NCBI GenBank assembly: GCA_905202055.1
Contig: CAJKQK010000038.1
Span: 1 to 19,767 of the forward strand
Reading direction: 5' to 3'
DNA length: 19,767 bases
Origin: an uncultured Oxalobacter sp.
GTDB lineage: Bacteria; Pseudomonadota; Gammaproteobacteria; Burkholderiales; Burkholderiaceae_D
Below, one piece after another: positions 7,808 through 16,187 of the stretch. Each line of letters starts with the position of its first letter. Position 1 is the first letter of the stretch. Below the pieces are notes generated by a model, which saw only the letters and a program-made list of their open reading frames with translations, had not been told where the DNA came from and made no database searches. The translations under genes and the position numbers were made by a program.

Positions 7808-9133
7808 TCACAAAAGCGTTTCTTTCATATCGCCCAGCACCTCGGACAGATAGGTGATGAAACGCGTTCCTTCCGCCCCATCGATAACACGATGGTCATA
7901 AGACAAGGACAGCGGCAGGATTTGCCGTGGCAGGAATTGCTGGCCATCCCACACGGGTTGTGTCGATATGCGTGACAGGCCGACAATCGCGACTTCAGGC
8001 GCATTGATCAGGGGCGTAAAATAAGTCCCCCCGATTCCCCCAAGAGACGTGATCGTAAAACTCGCGCCCTGCATGTCGGACGGATTGAGTTTTCCTTCAC
8101 GGGCAAGCGCCGACAACTGGGCCAGTTCCCGTGAAATTTCCAGCAGTCCTTTTTTATCGGCATCCCGGATGACCGGTACTACCAGCCCATGAACCGTGTC
8201 GGCGGCAAATCCGATATGGTAATAGCGCTTTAAGATCAGGTTTTCGCCGGTTGCATCGACGGACGCATTGAACTGTGGATATTTTTTCAGCGCCGCCACA
8301 CATGCCTTGATGACGAAGGACAAAACGGTCAGTTTCACGCCTTCATTTTTGTGCCTTTCATTGGCCTGTTTCCTGAAGACTTCAAGATCGGTCACGTCTG
8401 CCTGATCATATTGGGTCACATGCGGAATCATGACCCAGTTGCGGTGCAGGTTGGGACCGCTGATTTTCTTGATCCGTGAAAGCGGTTGCAATTCGGTTTC
8501 GCCGAACTGGGCAAAATCCAGAGAAGGCCACGGTGGCAGATTCATGAAATTGTCGAACCGGTTGGACGAGCCATCCTTATTCAGCATGGTTTTCACATAA
8601 AACTGGACGTCTTCTTTCAGAACCCGCTTCTTCGGGCCAGACCCGGTTACCCGCCTCAAATCGACTCCCAGTTCGCGTGCATATTTCCTGACGGAAGGAG
8701 AAGCGTGCGCCGCAACCGTATTCAGCTGGTGATCCGGCCGGGAGTCTTGCGCCTCATATACCGGGGTTTCCATCTTTACTGGCGCTTGCGCCGTTTTTTC
8801 TTCAATCGCTAAACGGGCAGGAGGAACGACGCTCCCGGTCGCGTTGACAGGAACACTTTCGGCAGGCTTTTCGGCAGGGACAGCTTTTTCAGCCTCTTCC
8901 GAATCCACTACGAGCAAAACCGAGCCTTCTGAAACCTTGTCCCCCAGCCTGACTTTCAGTTCCCGGATTTTTCCCGCTTCCGATGAGGGGATTTCCATAC
9001 TCGCCTTGTCCGATTCGACCAGCACGATCGACTGGTCTCTGGCGATCTCTTCCCCTTCTTTCACCATCACTTCGATGACTTCCACATCTTTGAAGTCCCC
9101 TATGTCCGGCACCCTGATTTCCACTGTTCTCAT
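7808..9133 (-). CDS. aceF: Pyruvate dehydrogenase E2, dihydrolipoyllysine-residue acetyltransferase
   Basis: E2 forms the core of the pyruvate dehydrogenase complex and transfers the acetyl group from lipoyl-lysine to CoA. The 441-residue product has a single lipoyl domain (1-78, K43 in ESDKASME), a linker rich in Ala, Pro and Glu (about 79-140), a peripheral-subunit-binding domain (about 143-180, ASPSVRKYARELGVDL) and the acyltransferase domain (about 215-441) with the catalytic DHRVIDG motif (H414, D418). Many proteobacterial E2 proteins have two or three lipoyl domains; here there is one, with a second supplied by LpdA. The ATG at 9133 has AGAGG about 10 nt upstream. The gene lies 62 nt after aceE and 51 nt before lpdA, the middle of an operon. 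Confidence 0.96.
   Translation of the reverse strand: MRTVEIRVPDIGDFKDVEVIEVMVKEGEEIARDQSIVLVESDKASMEIPSSEAGKIRELKVRLGDKVSEGSVLLVVDSEEAEKAVPAEKPAESVPVNATGSVVPPARLAIEEKTAQAPVKMETPVYEAQDSRPDHQLNTVAAHASPSVRKYARELGVDLRRVTGSGPKKRVLKEDVQFYVKTMLNKDGSSNRFDNFMNLPPWPSLDFAQFGETELQPLSRIKKISGPNLHRNWVMIPHVTQYDQADVTDLEVFRKQANERHKNEGVKLTVLSFVIKACVAALKKYPQFNASVDATGENLILKRYYHIGFAADTVHGLVVPVIRDADKKGLLEISRELAQLSALAREGKLNPSDMQGASFTITSLGGIGGTYFTPLINAPEVAIVGLSRISTQPVWDGQQFLPRQILPLSLSYDHRVIDGAEGTRFITYLSEVLGDMKETLL
8931..9133 (-). repeat. Direct repeat copy B: lipoyl-domain coding sequence in aceF
   Basis: Partner of the copy at 7554-7756. Most of the mismatches are silent or clustered around codons 14-17, where the proteins read SEN versus FKD. 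The lysine-bearing half is almost invariant at nucleotide level. Confidence 0.9.
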
Positions 9134-9195
9134 TCTTGCATCCCTCTATGTCTTAATGCAGGAAATACGATATTCCGCTATTCACGATGGTTCGG

Positions 9196-11889
9196 TTACA
9201 GATCGACCGGATTCGGTTTTTCCCTGTCGATCCCGTATTTTTCAATCGCCTTCGAAACCGTTTCAGCCGGTATGTCTCCCGACCTTGCCAGTGCTTCAAG
9301 GGCGGCAACTGTCACGTAATAACGGTCGATCTCAAAGAAGTTGCGTAAATTGGCACGTGTGTCCGAACGGCCGAAACCGTCCGTACCCAAAACGGTGTAA
9401 GAACGCCCAACGGGGATATACGGCCGGATCTGTTCGGCGAACAGGCGAATGTAATCCGTCGACGCGATAACAGGACCTTTCGTGTCTTTCAGGCACCGTG
9501 TCGCATAAGGCACTTTCGGCTCTTCTCCCGGGTGCAACATGTTCCAGCGTTCGACATCGTTACCTTCGCGTGCCACCAGCGTAAAGGACGTCACCGACCA
9601 GATGTCTGCAGCGACTTTCCAGTCATTCTTCAACAGCTCGACTGCGGAAAGCATCTCGTGAGTAATCGTTCCCGAACCCAGCAACTGGACACGATGGGGC
9701 AATTCTTTTTCACCTTCTGCCAGCAGATACATGCCTTTCAGGATGCCTTCTTCCTGCCCCGGTTTCATGCCCGGTTGCGGATAGGCTTCATTCATGACCG
9801 ACACGTAATAGAAAACGTTTTCCTGATTCTCGACCATACGACGTGCACCATCCTGTATGATGACAGCCACTTCATGGGCAAAACCCGGATCGTATGGAAT
9901 ACAATTCGGAATCGTCGCAGCCATGACGTGATTATGGCCGTCCTCGTGCTGCAGGCCTTCGCCATTCAAGGTCGTGCGTCCGGCTGTTCCGCCAATCAGA
10001 AAACCTCGCGCCATCATATCCGCAGCCGCCCACATCAGGTCACCCGTGCGCTGGAAACCGAACATCGAGTAATAGGTATAGAAAGGCAGCATCATCTTGT
10101 TGCTCGTCGAATAGCTCGTCGCAGCCGCAATCCATGAACAGACGCCACCTGCTTCGGTAATACCTTCCTGCAGAATCTGCCCTGCCTTGTCTTCCCGGTA
10201 ATACATGACCTCATCCTGATCGACCGGTTCATAAAGCTGGCCCCTGGGATTGTATATACCTATCTGACGGAACAGGCCTTCCATACCGAAGGTACGCGAT
10301 TCGTCCACCATAATCGGAACGATCCGTCTGCCGATGTCCGTCGATCTCAGCAGGATACCCAATGTCCGCACGTATGCCTGTGTCGTCGAAATTTCACGGC
10401 CCGGATGCGTCGGTTCCAATACAGCCTGAAAAGCCGACAGGGGCGGAACGATCAGATGTTCATCCGCCCTTTCACGGCGGTGTGGAAGGTACCCGCCCAG
10501 TAATTTTCTCCGTTCATGAAGATAAATCATTTCAGGTGCATCTTCCGGCGGCATGTAAAAAGGCACTTCGTCCAGCTTGTCGTCCGGAATCGGCACACCG
10601 GCACGATCACGCAGCGATCGGATCGTCATGTCGTCGAGTTTCTTGACCTGATGGGCGATGTTCAATGCCTCGCCGGCCTTGCCCATGCCATATCCCTTGA
10701 CAGTCTGGCACAAAATGACGGTCGGCTGTCCGGTATGTTCCTGCGCCATCTTGAACGCGGCATAGACCTTTTGGGGGTCGTGGCCACCACGGGAGAGACG
10801 CCAGATTTCATCATCCGACATGTTTTCGACCATCTTCAGCAACCTCGGATCTTTTCCGAAGAAATGTTCGCGGACATAGGCACCATCCTTGGCCTTGTAG
10901 GTCTGGTATTCGCCGTCAACGGTTTCCATCATGACTTTTTTCAGGATGTTGTCCTTGTCCCTTGAAAGCAGTTCATCCCAGTCGGACCCCCAGATCACCT
11001 TGATGACGTTCCAGCCCGACCCTCTGAAATCCGCTTCCAGTTCCTGAATGATCTTGCCATTGCCACGGACAGGTCCGTCCAGCCGTTGCAGATTGCAATT
11101 GATGACCATGATCAGGTTGTCGAGCGTCTCGCGGGACGCCAGACTGATCGCGCCCTTGGCTTCCGGTTCGTCCATTTCGCCGTCACCACAGAAAACCCAT
11201 ACTTTCCGGCCTTCGGTATTTGCAATGCCCCGTGCCTGAAGATATTTCAGGAAACGGGCCTGATAAATCGCCATGATCGGGCCGAGCCCCATCGACACGG
11301 TCGGGAACTGCCAGAAATCGGGCATCAGTCTGGGATGGGGATAGGAAGACAGGCCGTTTCCATGAACTTCGCGCCGGAAATTTTCCAGCTGTTCCTCGGA
11401 CAATCGTCCTTCAAGAAAGGCACGCGCATAAATGCCGGGAGAGGAATGCCCCTGGAAATACACAAGGTCACCGTCGAAGGTTTCGGTCGGCGCACGCCAG
11501 AAATGGTGGAAACCGGTACCGAACATGGTTGCCAGCGACGTGAATGACGCGATATGACCACCCAGATTATCGCCATCCTTGTTTGCACGCACGACCATCG
11601 CCATGGCGTTCCAGCGCATCCACCCTCTCAGTCGGGCCTCATAATCCATATTTCCCGGCGAACCCTGCTGGAGATCCGGAGGAATGGTATTTATGTAAGC
11701 GGTATTGCTGGAAAAAGGAAGATTGACGCCTTTCTGTCTCGCGACATCGGCCAGCCGCTCCATCAGGTAATGAGCGCGATCTCGCCCCTCGCTTTCGATA
11801 ACGGAATGAAGCGCTTCGAGCCATTCCGACGTTTCCTGCTCGTCAGGATCAAAGGCATTGACAGAAATGTCGTCCTGCGGGTTCGTCAT
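9196..11889 (-). CDS. aceE: Pyruvate dehydrogenase E1 component, homodimeric type
   Basis: E1 decarboxylates pyruvate with thiamine diphosphate and acetylates the lipoyl group of E2. The 897-residue product matches the length of the alpha2-type E1 of gammaproteobacteria and betaproteobacteria. The thiamine-diphosphate motif starts at GDGEMDEPE (235-243) and ends at NCN (264-266); the conserved GGHIASF (110-116) and FQGHSSPGIYARAF (145-158) carry active-site histidines. The middle and C-terminal transketolase-like domains are complete. I chose the ATG at 11889 (MTNPQDDISV), with GGGAGGTG immediately upstream; the longer frame to 11928 adds a non-homologous MCIFFAVLNW stretch. It is the first gene of aceE-aceF-lpdA, divergent from folD. 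No PdhR-type palindrome is visible upstream. Confidence 0.97.
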   Translation of the reverse strand: MTNPQDDISVNAFDPDEQETSEWLEALHSVIESEGRDRAHYLMERLADVARQKGVNLPFSSNTAYINTIPPDLQQGSPGNMDYEARLRGWMRWNAMAMVVRANKDGDNLGGHIASFTSLATMFGTGFHHFWRAPTETFDGDLVYFQGHSSPGIYARAFLEGRLSEEQLENFRREVHGNGLSSYPHPRLMPDFWQFPTVSMGLGPIMAIYQARFLKYLQARGIANTEGRKVWVFCGDGEMDEPEAKGAISLASRETLDNLIMVINCNLQRLDGPVRGNGKIIQELEADFRGSGWNVIKVIWGSDWDELLSRDKDNILKKVMMETVDGEYQTYKAKDGAYVREHFFGKDPRLLKMVENMSDDEIWRLSRGGHDPQKVYAAFKMAQEHTGQPTVILCQTVKGYGMGKAGEALNIAHQVKKLDDMTIRSLRDRAGVPIPDDKLDEVPFYMPPEDAPEMIYLHERRKLLGGYLPHRRERADEHLIVPPLSAFQAVLEPTHPGREISTTQAYVRTLGILLRSTDIGRRIVPIMVDESRTFGMEGLFRQIGIYNPRGQLYEPVDQDEVMYYREDKAGQILQEGITEAGGVCSWIAAATSYSTSNKMMLPFYTYYSMFGFQRTGDLMWAAADMMARGFLIGGTAGRTTLNGEGLQHEDGHNHVMAATIPNCIPYDPGFAHEVAVIIQDGARRMVENQENVFYYVSVMNEAYPQPGMKPGQEEGILKGMYLLAEGEKELPHRVQLLGSGTITHEMLSAVELLKNDWKVAADIWSVTSFTLVAREGNDVERWNMLHPGEEPKVPYATRCLKDTKGPVIASTDYIRLFAEQIRPYIPVGRSYTVLGTDGFGRSDTRANLRNFFEIDRYYVTVAALEALARSGDIPAETVSKAIEKYGIDREKPNPVDL

Positions 11890-11960
11890 AAACACCTCCC
11901 AATTTAAAACGGCAAAAAAGATGCACAACTGGAGAATCAGAAAAACGCGTTTACGAATCG

Positions 11961-11988
11961 ATCATAAACCATAAAAACAGAAAATCAA
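11961..11988 (-). promoter_or_regulatory. Likely sigma-70 promoter of the pyruvate dehydrogenase operon
   Basis: On the minus strand TTGATT (plus 11983-11988) is followed after 16 nt by TATGAT (plus 11961-11966). Both hexamers match the consensus well. Initiation near 11953 would leave a leader of about 60 nt before the strong GGGAGG ribosome-binding site of aceE. Confidence 0.6.
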
Positions 11989-12176
11989 AAGACAGTCTTA
12001 TGCTTGAATGACGGCTGGATATATGTCAGAAATGATAGTCAGAACGATCTCCGATTTGTTGCAAACATAAAAAAATCCTGATTCTCTTCAATAAAATGCC
12101 TTTTTCGTGTAATTTATAAGGCTTTTACTCATTCTGCGTTTTCTACCTGCGCAATAAAGAGATAAATAGTTCGTCG

Positions 12177-12182
12177 TATAAT
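12177..12182 (+). promoter_or_regulatory. -10 element candidate for folD
   Basis: A perfect TATAAT lies 26 nt before the folD ATG in a very AT-rich stretch. No convincing -35 is seen at 16-18 nt upstream. If used, the leader would be only about 20 nt. The match may be partly due to base composition. Confidence 0.4.
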
Positions 12183-12208
12183 TATTTTTTTAATGGTTTT
12201 TATTCAAA

Positions 12209-13072
12209 ATGACTGCCCAAATTATCAATGGAAATGAACTGGCCAAGGAAGTTCGCGAAGATATCGCTGCACGTGCAGCCAAATTGACTGCAGCAGGGGA
12301 ACTCCCCGGACTGGCTGTTATTCTTGTCGGCGACAGCCCGGCTTCCATGGTGTACGTACTGAACAAGGAACGCGCCTGCAAAGCGAACGGTATTCGTTCC
12401 ATTCTCGAAAAATACGATGCCGACTTCTCCGAAGCCGAGCTGCTCGAACGCATCCGTGTCCTGAACGAAGATCCATCCGTTCATGGCATTCTGGTTCAGT
12501 TACCGCTGCCAGACCATATCGATGGACGCAAGGTCATCGAAGCGATCGATCCTGAAAAGGATATGGACTGCTTCACCGTCGTCAATACGGGCCTTCTCAT
12601 GACCGGCCAGCCAAGGATCAAGCCATGCACCCCGTACGGCGTCATGAAGATGCTGGAATCCATCGACTATCCATTGCGAGGCGCGCACGCCGTTATCGTC
12701 GGTGCATCCAATATCGTCGGCAAACCGATGTCCATGCTGCTCTTGCAAGCCGGCGCCACTGTCACCATCTGTAATTCCAAGACGCGTGATCTGGGCCACC
12801 ATACGCGTCTGGCAGACGTTCTGATCGCCGCGACCGGCAAGCGGAACATCATTACCGCCGATATGGTCAAGCCGGGTGCCGTCGTTATCGACGTCGGTGT
12901 TGAGCGCGATGAAAACGGAAAACTCTGGAGTGATGTAGACTTTCCGAATGTCAAGGAAGTGGCTGGTTACATCTCCCCCGTACCGGGCGGTGTCGGCCCC
13001 ATGACCATTACCATGCTGCTTTTGAACACGATTGAAGCGGCTGAAAGACGTCTGGAAGCCAAAAAGAAATAA
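12209..13072 (+). CDS. folD: Bifunctional methylenetetrahydrofolate dehydrogenase / methenyltetrahydrofolate cyclohydrolase
   Basis: FolD interconverts 5,10-methylene-, 5,10-methenyl- and 10-formyl-tetrahydrofolate with NADP+, supplying one-carbon units in the cytoplasm. The 287-residue product is full length. The catalytic region YVLNKERAC has Y49 and the essential Lys K53; GILVQLPLP is near 94-102; the Rossmann signature VGASNIVGKP is near 171-180; and PGGVGPMT (259-266) closes the active site. The start MTAQIINGNELA matches the family. No Shine-Dalgarno is visible: the 15 nt before the ATG are almost only A and T. A strong terminator follows the stop, so folD is probably transcribed alone. 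Confidence 0.96.
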   Translation: MTAQIINGNELAKEVREDIAARAAKLTAAGELPGLAVILVGDSPASMVYVLNKERACKANGIRSILEKYDADFSEAELLERIRVLNEDPSVHGILVQLPLPDHIDGRKVIEAIDPEKDMDCFTVVNTGLLMTGQPRIKPCTPYGVMKMLESIDYPLRGAHAVIVGASNIVGKPMSMLLLQAGATVTICNSKTRDLGHHTRLADVLIAATGKRNIITADMVKPGAVVIDVGVERDENGKLWSDVDFPNVKEVAGYISPVPGGVGPMTITMLLLNTIEAAERRLEAKKK

Positions 13073-13084
13073 ACGCGCATGCGG

Positions 13085-13115
13085 AAAAAAAGGTACGCAA
13101 TCGCGTACCTTTTTT
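13085..13115 (+). terminator. Rho-independent terminator after folD (bidirectional shape)
   Basis: GGTACGC (13092-13098) and GCGTACC (13103-13109) pair perfectly around the loop AATC, extended by A-run/T-run pairing on both sides (As at 13085-13091, Ts at 13110-13115). It lies just after folD and 37 nt before prlC, so prlC needs its own promoter or readthrough. Confidence 0.9.
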
Positions 13116-13152
13116 ATTTGAACCGATAAAAACTGTCCGGAAGGAATATCTG

Positions 13153-15210
13153 ATGAAAAACCCATTGTTGAATTTCGAGGGGCTGCCCCGTTTTGATGAA
13201 ATCCGGCCTGAACATATTTCCCCGGCCATCGATACCCTGCTGGAGCGCTGCAGGACGGTCGTTACCCGACTGGAAGCGCCCATGAAGGAAATCAGCTGGG
13301 ACAATTTCATCACCCCTCTGGACGATTGTACCGAACAACTCTCTCGTGCATGGGGAATTGTCGGACATCTGAATGCTGTCGTCGATACGCCTGAACTGCG
13401 TGCGGCTTATAATGAAAATCTGCCGAAAATAACCGAATTCTGGACAGCGCTGTCCCAGAATCTGGCCCTGTTCGACAAATACAGGGCTATCAGCAACAGC
13501 CCTGCTTTCAATAGCCTTGATGACGCACAGAAACGGGTCATCGACAATTCCCTGCGCGATTTCCGCCTCGGTGGCGCCGAATTGCCGAAAGACAAAAAGA
13601 AACGCTTTGCCAACATTCAGGAAAAAATGGCCGCGCTTTCCACCCGTTTTTCCGAAAACGTACTGGATGCCACCAATCATTTCGAGCTGCTGGTTGAAAA
13701 CGAGGCTGACCTGAAAGGACTGCCCGAAGACAACTTGCATGTCGCCCGTGCCATGGCACAAAACGAAAACAAGAACGGATATAAATTCACCCTGCATTTC
13801 CCGTCTTTCTATCCGATCATGCAATATGCCGAAAACCGCCAATTGCGCGAGAAAATGTATCGTGCCAATGCCACGCGGGCATCCGAACTGGGCGCAAACC
13901 CGGACTGGGACAACACCGGTAACATCAACGAACTGCTGCGTCTCAGAAAAGAAGAGGCTGATTTGCTGGGCTACCGCAATTACGCCGAAGTTTCGCTCGT
14001 CGCGAAAATGGCCAGAACGCCGGATGAAGTGATTTCGTTTCTGGAAAACCTTGCGAAAAAAGCCCGGCCGTTTGCCGAAAAGGATCTGGAAGAACTGAGG
14101 GCATTTGCAAAAACGGAACTGGGTATCGACGAGATGAAAGCATGGGACATGGCGTTCGTTTCAGAAAAACTCCGCCAGAAACGCTATGCTTTCTCCGAGC
14201 AGGAAGTCAAACAGTATTTCCCGGAACCGAATGTTCTGGAAGGCCTGTTCAAGCTGGTCCAGACACTTTATTCGGTTACCATCCTTCCGGATACGGCGCC
14301 CGTCTGGCACAAGGACGTCAAATTCTTCCGTATCGAAAAGGACGGGAAATTGATCGGCCAGTTCTACATGGATTTGTACGCCCGTACCGGCAAGCGCGGA
14401 GGCGCATGGATGGACGATGCACGCAGCCGCCGCGTCACAAGAAACGGCGTCCAGACGCCGGTTGCCTATCTGACCTGTAACTTTTCCTCCCCGATTGAAA
14501 AAGATGGAAAGCTCCAGCCGGCACTCTTCACTCATGACGAAGTGATGACGCTTTTCCATGAATTCGGCCACGGGCTGCATCATCTGCTGACGAAAGTGGG
14601 CGAACTGGGTGTATCGGGCATTTCAGGCGTGGAATGGGATGCCGTCGAATTGCCATCGCAATTCATGGAAAATTTCTGCTGGGAATGGGATGTCGTCCAG
14701 AACATGAGTTCCCATATCGAAACGAAACAGCCTTTGCCGAAAGCGCTTTTCGACAAAATGATCGCGGCAAAAAATTACCAGTCCGGCCTCCAGATGCTGC
14801 GTCAGGTCGAATTTTCCCTTGCGGATATGCATCTGCATTATGACTACGACCCGAACGGCAGGAAAACCGTTCAGGACGTGCTCGATGACATCCGGCAAAA
14901 ATACGCTGTTGTCGTCCCGCCTGAATTCAATCGTTTTCTGCAATCGTTTTCCCATATTTTTGCAGGTGGCTATGCGGCAGGCTATTACAGTTACAAATGG
15001 GCTGAAGTGCTTTCAGCCGATGTCTACAGTGCATTTGAAGAATCACTGGCCGATGGCAATGATCTGATCTCACCTGCCATGGGCGCGAAACTGCTTGAAG
15101 AAATCCTGTCTGTCGGAGGCTCACGGCCAGCCATTGAGTCGTTCGTCGCTTTCAGGGGAAGGCAGCCCACGATTGATGCGCTGCTCCGGCATAACGGACT
15201 GGCGGCATAA
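13153..15210 (+). CDS. prlC: Oligopeptidase A (M3 family zinc metallopeptidase)
   Basis: A cytoplasmic zinc endopeptidase that degrades short peptides, including cleaved signal peptides and products of larger proteases. The 685-residue product is close to E. coli OpdA/PrlC (about 680). The zinc motif HEFGHGLHHLL begins at H469 (H469, E470, H473), and the downstream EWDAVELPSQFMEN segment (about 494-507) carries the glutamate ligand region typical of M3 peptidases. The N-terminal helical part and the C-terminal GGYAAGYYSYKWAEV segment that lines the substrate channel are intact. The ATG at 13153 follows AAGGAA at good spacing. It sits downstream of folD. Alternative M3 subfamilies such as Dcp are less likely, given the length and motif context. 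Confidence 0.95.
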   Translation: MKNPLLNFEGLPRFDEIRPEHISPAIDTLLERCRTVVTRLEAPMKEISWDNFITPLDDCTEQLSRAWGIVGHLNAVVDTPELRAAYNENLPKITEFWTALSQNLALFDKYRAISNSPAFNSLDDAQKRVIDNSLRDFRLGGAELPKDKKKRFANIQEKMAALSTRFSENVLDATNHFELLVENEADLKGLPEDNLHVARAMAQNENKNGYKFTLHFPSFYPIMQYAENRQLREKMYRANATRASELGANPDWDNTGNINELLRLRKEEADLLGYRNYAEVSLVAKMARTPDEVISFLENLAKKARPFAEKDLEELRAFAKTELGIDEMKAWDMAFVSEKLRQKRYAFSEQEVKQYFPEPNVLEGLFKLVQTLYSVTILPDTAPVWHKDVKFFRIEKDGKLIGQFYMDLYARTGKRGGAWMDDARSRRVTRNGVQTPVAYLTCNFSSPIEKDGKLQPALFTHDEVMTLFHEFGHGLHHLLTKVGELGVSGISGVEWDAVELPSQFMENFCWEWDVVQNMSSHIETKQPLPKALFDKMIAAKNYQSGLQMLRQVEFSLADMHLHYDYDPNGRKTVQDVLDDIRQKYAVVVPPEFNRFLQSFSHIFAGGYAAGYYSYKWAEVLSADVYSAFEESLADGNDLISPAMGAKLLEEILSVGGSRPAIESFVAFRGRQPTIDALLRHNGLAA

Positions 15211-15241
15211 AGTCTTTACTAATACAGCGAAAACGTTTCAT

Positions 15242-15270
15242 AATTGACCCGATTTTCATTCGGGTCAATT
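15242..15270 (+). terminator. Stem-loop between prlC and holC, possible terminator
   Basis: A perfect 11-bp inverted repeat, AATTGACCCGA (15242-15252) and TCGGGTCAATT (15260-15270), closes a 7-nt loop TTTTCAT. It is followed by CACG and then five T, an imperfect T-tract for an intrinsic terminator. It lies 31 nt after prlC and ends 30 nt before holC. It could instead be an operator or leader hairpin. Confidence 0.55.
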
Positions 15271-15300
15271 CACGTTTTTAATCGATATCCGGCAGCCTGT

Positions 15301-15726
15301 ATGACCAACATTGAATTCCGCACACATATTGCAGACAAAATCCACTATACCTGCCGATGGGTACGGAAAGCGTTCGCCAACTCATCCGATTGCCGTATCG
15401 TCCTTTATGCGACAGACCGCCTTTTGCTGAACCGGCTTGACGAAACCCTGTGGACTTTTTCCGATTCGGACTTCCTCCCGCATGCCGTCATCGGTGACAA
15501 ACATGCCGCGCGCTGTCCTGTCATCCTGACCTCAAGCGATACCTGCGAACTGCCACACAACCAGATTCTGGTCAATCTGTCACAGGATATCCCGGCCTTT
15601 TATGCGCAGTTCGGGCGTTTGCTCGAACTGGTATCGACCGATCCGGCCGACACGGAAGCCGGACGGCAACGATACGTACATTACCGTGAACGTGGATACA
15701 CCCTTCATCACGAGACTGCAAAATAA
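15301..15726 (+). CDS. holC: DNA polymerase III, chi subunit
   Basis: HolC (chi) joins the clamp loader to single-stranded DNA-binding protein through the psi subunit. With the ATG at 15301 the product is 141 residues, in the usual range. The N-terminal MTNIEFRTHIADKIHYTCRW, the LDETLWTFSDSDFLPH region (about 47-62) and the C-terminal YVHYRERGYTLHH are characteristic of the betaproteobacterial form. A longer frame begins at 15244 but would start inside the upstream hairpin and adds a non-family stretch. The ribosome-binding site is weak. Its TAA overlaps the next gene's ATG by one base (TAATG), which suggests coupled translation. In many proteobacteria holC follows pepA; here prlC precedes it. 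Confidence 0.9.
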   Translation: MTNIEFRTHIADKIHYTCRWVRKAFANSSDCRIVLYATDRLLLNRLDETLWTFSDSDFLPHAVIGDKHAARCPVILTSSDTCELPHNQILVNLSQDIPAFYAQFGRLLELVSTDPADTEAGRQRYVHYRERGYTLHHETAK

Positions 15727-16172
15727 TGAACAGCAATGATGACTTCATTTCCCCCGGAAAAAAAGAAGAAATTCCTGAAGATTCCACATTCAAGGAAGAC
15801 GAAATTCCCGTCCTGACGGAAATAATCCCGACAGTGCCCGATCTGGTCGATTCAACAGAAAATGAAACCGCCTGGGAAGAACTGGAACAGCGCCTGACTG
15901 AAAGAATCCTGAAACGCGTTGAGGATCGTATTCAATTCGTGCTGGAACAAATCATTCAGCAAAATCTGGCAACGAGCGTTCAGAAAATGACCGGAACACT
16001 CGTGTCTGAAATCCAGAAAGACCTGAAAAGCACCCTTGACGTCGTCGTCACTCACGCCGTCACGGACGAATTGCATCGCCTTCGCAAAAAAGAGTCCTTT
16101 TCCGAAAACAATCATCATAAAATAACGGAAAAAAACGAGCCGGAACCATCCGGCCGGACACAGGATCAATAA
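15726..16172 (+). CDS. Small acidic, helical protein of unknown function
   Basis: A 148-residue protein that I cannot assign to a characterised function. Residues 1-45 are acidic and probably disordered, with an EIPVLTEIIP segment (about 26-35) that resembles a conserved short motif seen in Burkholderiales proteins near holC (possibly the DUF2486 group; from memory, not checked). Residues about 46-122 are a long amphipathic helical stretch with charged heptad-like spacing. The tail from about 123 is polar, charged and low in complexity. No signal peptide or membrane segment is visible. The 1-nt overlap with holC and the 15-nt gap to dadA place it inside the operon. A role linked to chi is only an inference from position. 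Confidence 0.75.
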   Translation: MNSNDDFISPGKKEEIPEDSTFKEDEIPVLTEIIPTVPDLVDSTENETAWEELEQRLTERILKRVEDRIQFVLEQIIQQNLATSVQKMTGTLVSEIQKDLKSTLDVVVTHAVTDELHRLRKKESFSENNHHKITEKNEPEPSGRTQDQ

Positions 16173-16187
16173 AAAAGAGGCTAAATT

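Larger units (their letters stand above)
11890..12208. other. AT-rich divergent intergenic region between aceE and folD
   Basis: About 320 nt with no gene-like reading frame. It holds the aceE ribosome-binding site and a likely aceE promoter on the minus strand, and an AT-rich folD leader with a TATAAT on the plus strand. The middle (about 12000-12120) shows no clear operator or palindrome that I can support. Confidence 0.6.

Noticed and set aside
11932..12086. Nine-base inverted repeat GAGAATCAG / CTGATTCTC around the aceE promoter
   Set aside because: Arms are about 137 nt apart; a 9-bp match at this distance in a 320-nt region is plausible by chance.
12500..13165. Minus-strand reading frame of 221 codons opposite folD
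   Set aside because: It runs through the folD terminator and is antisense to a certain gene; low-complexity, non-homologous translation.
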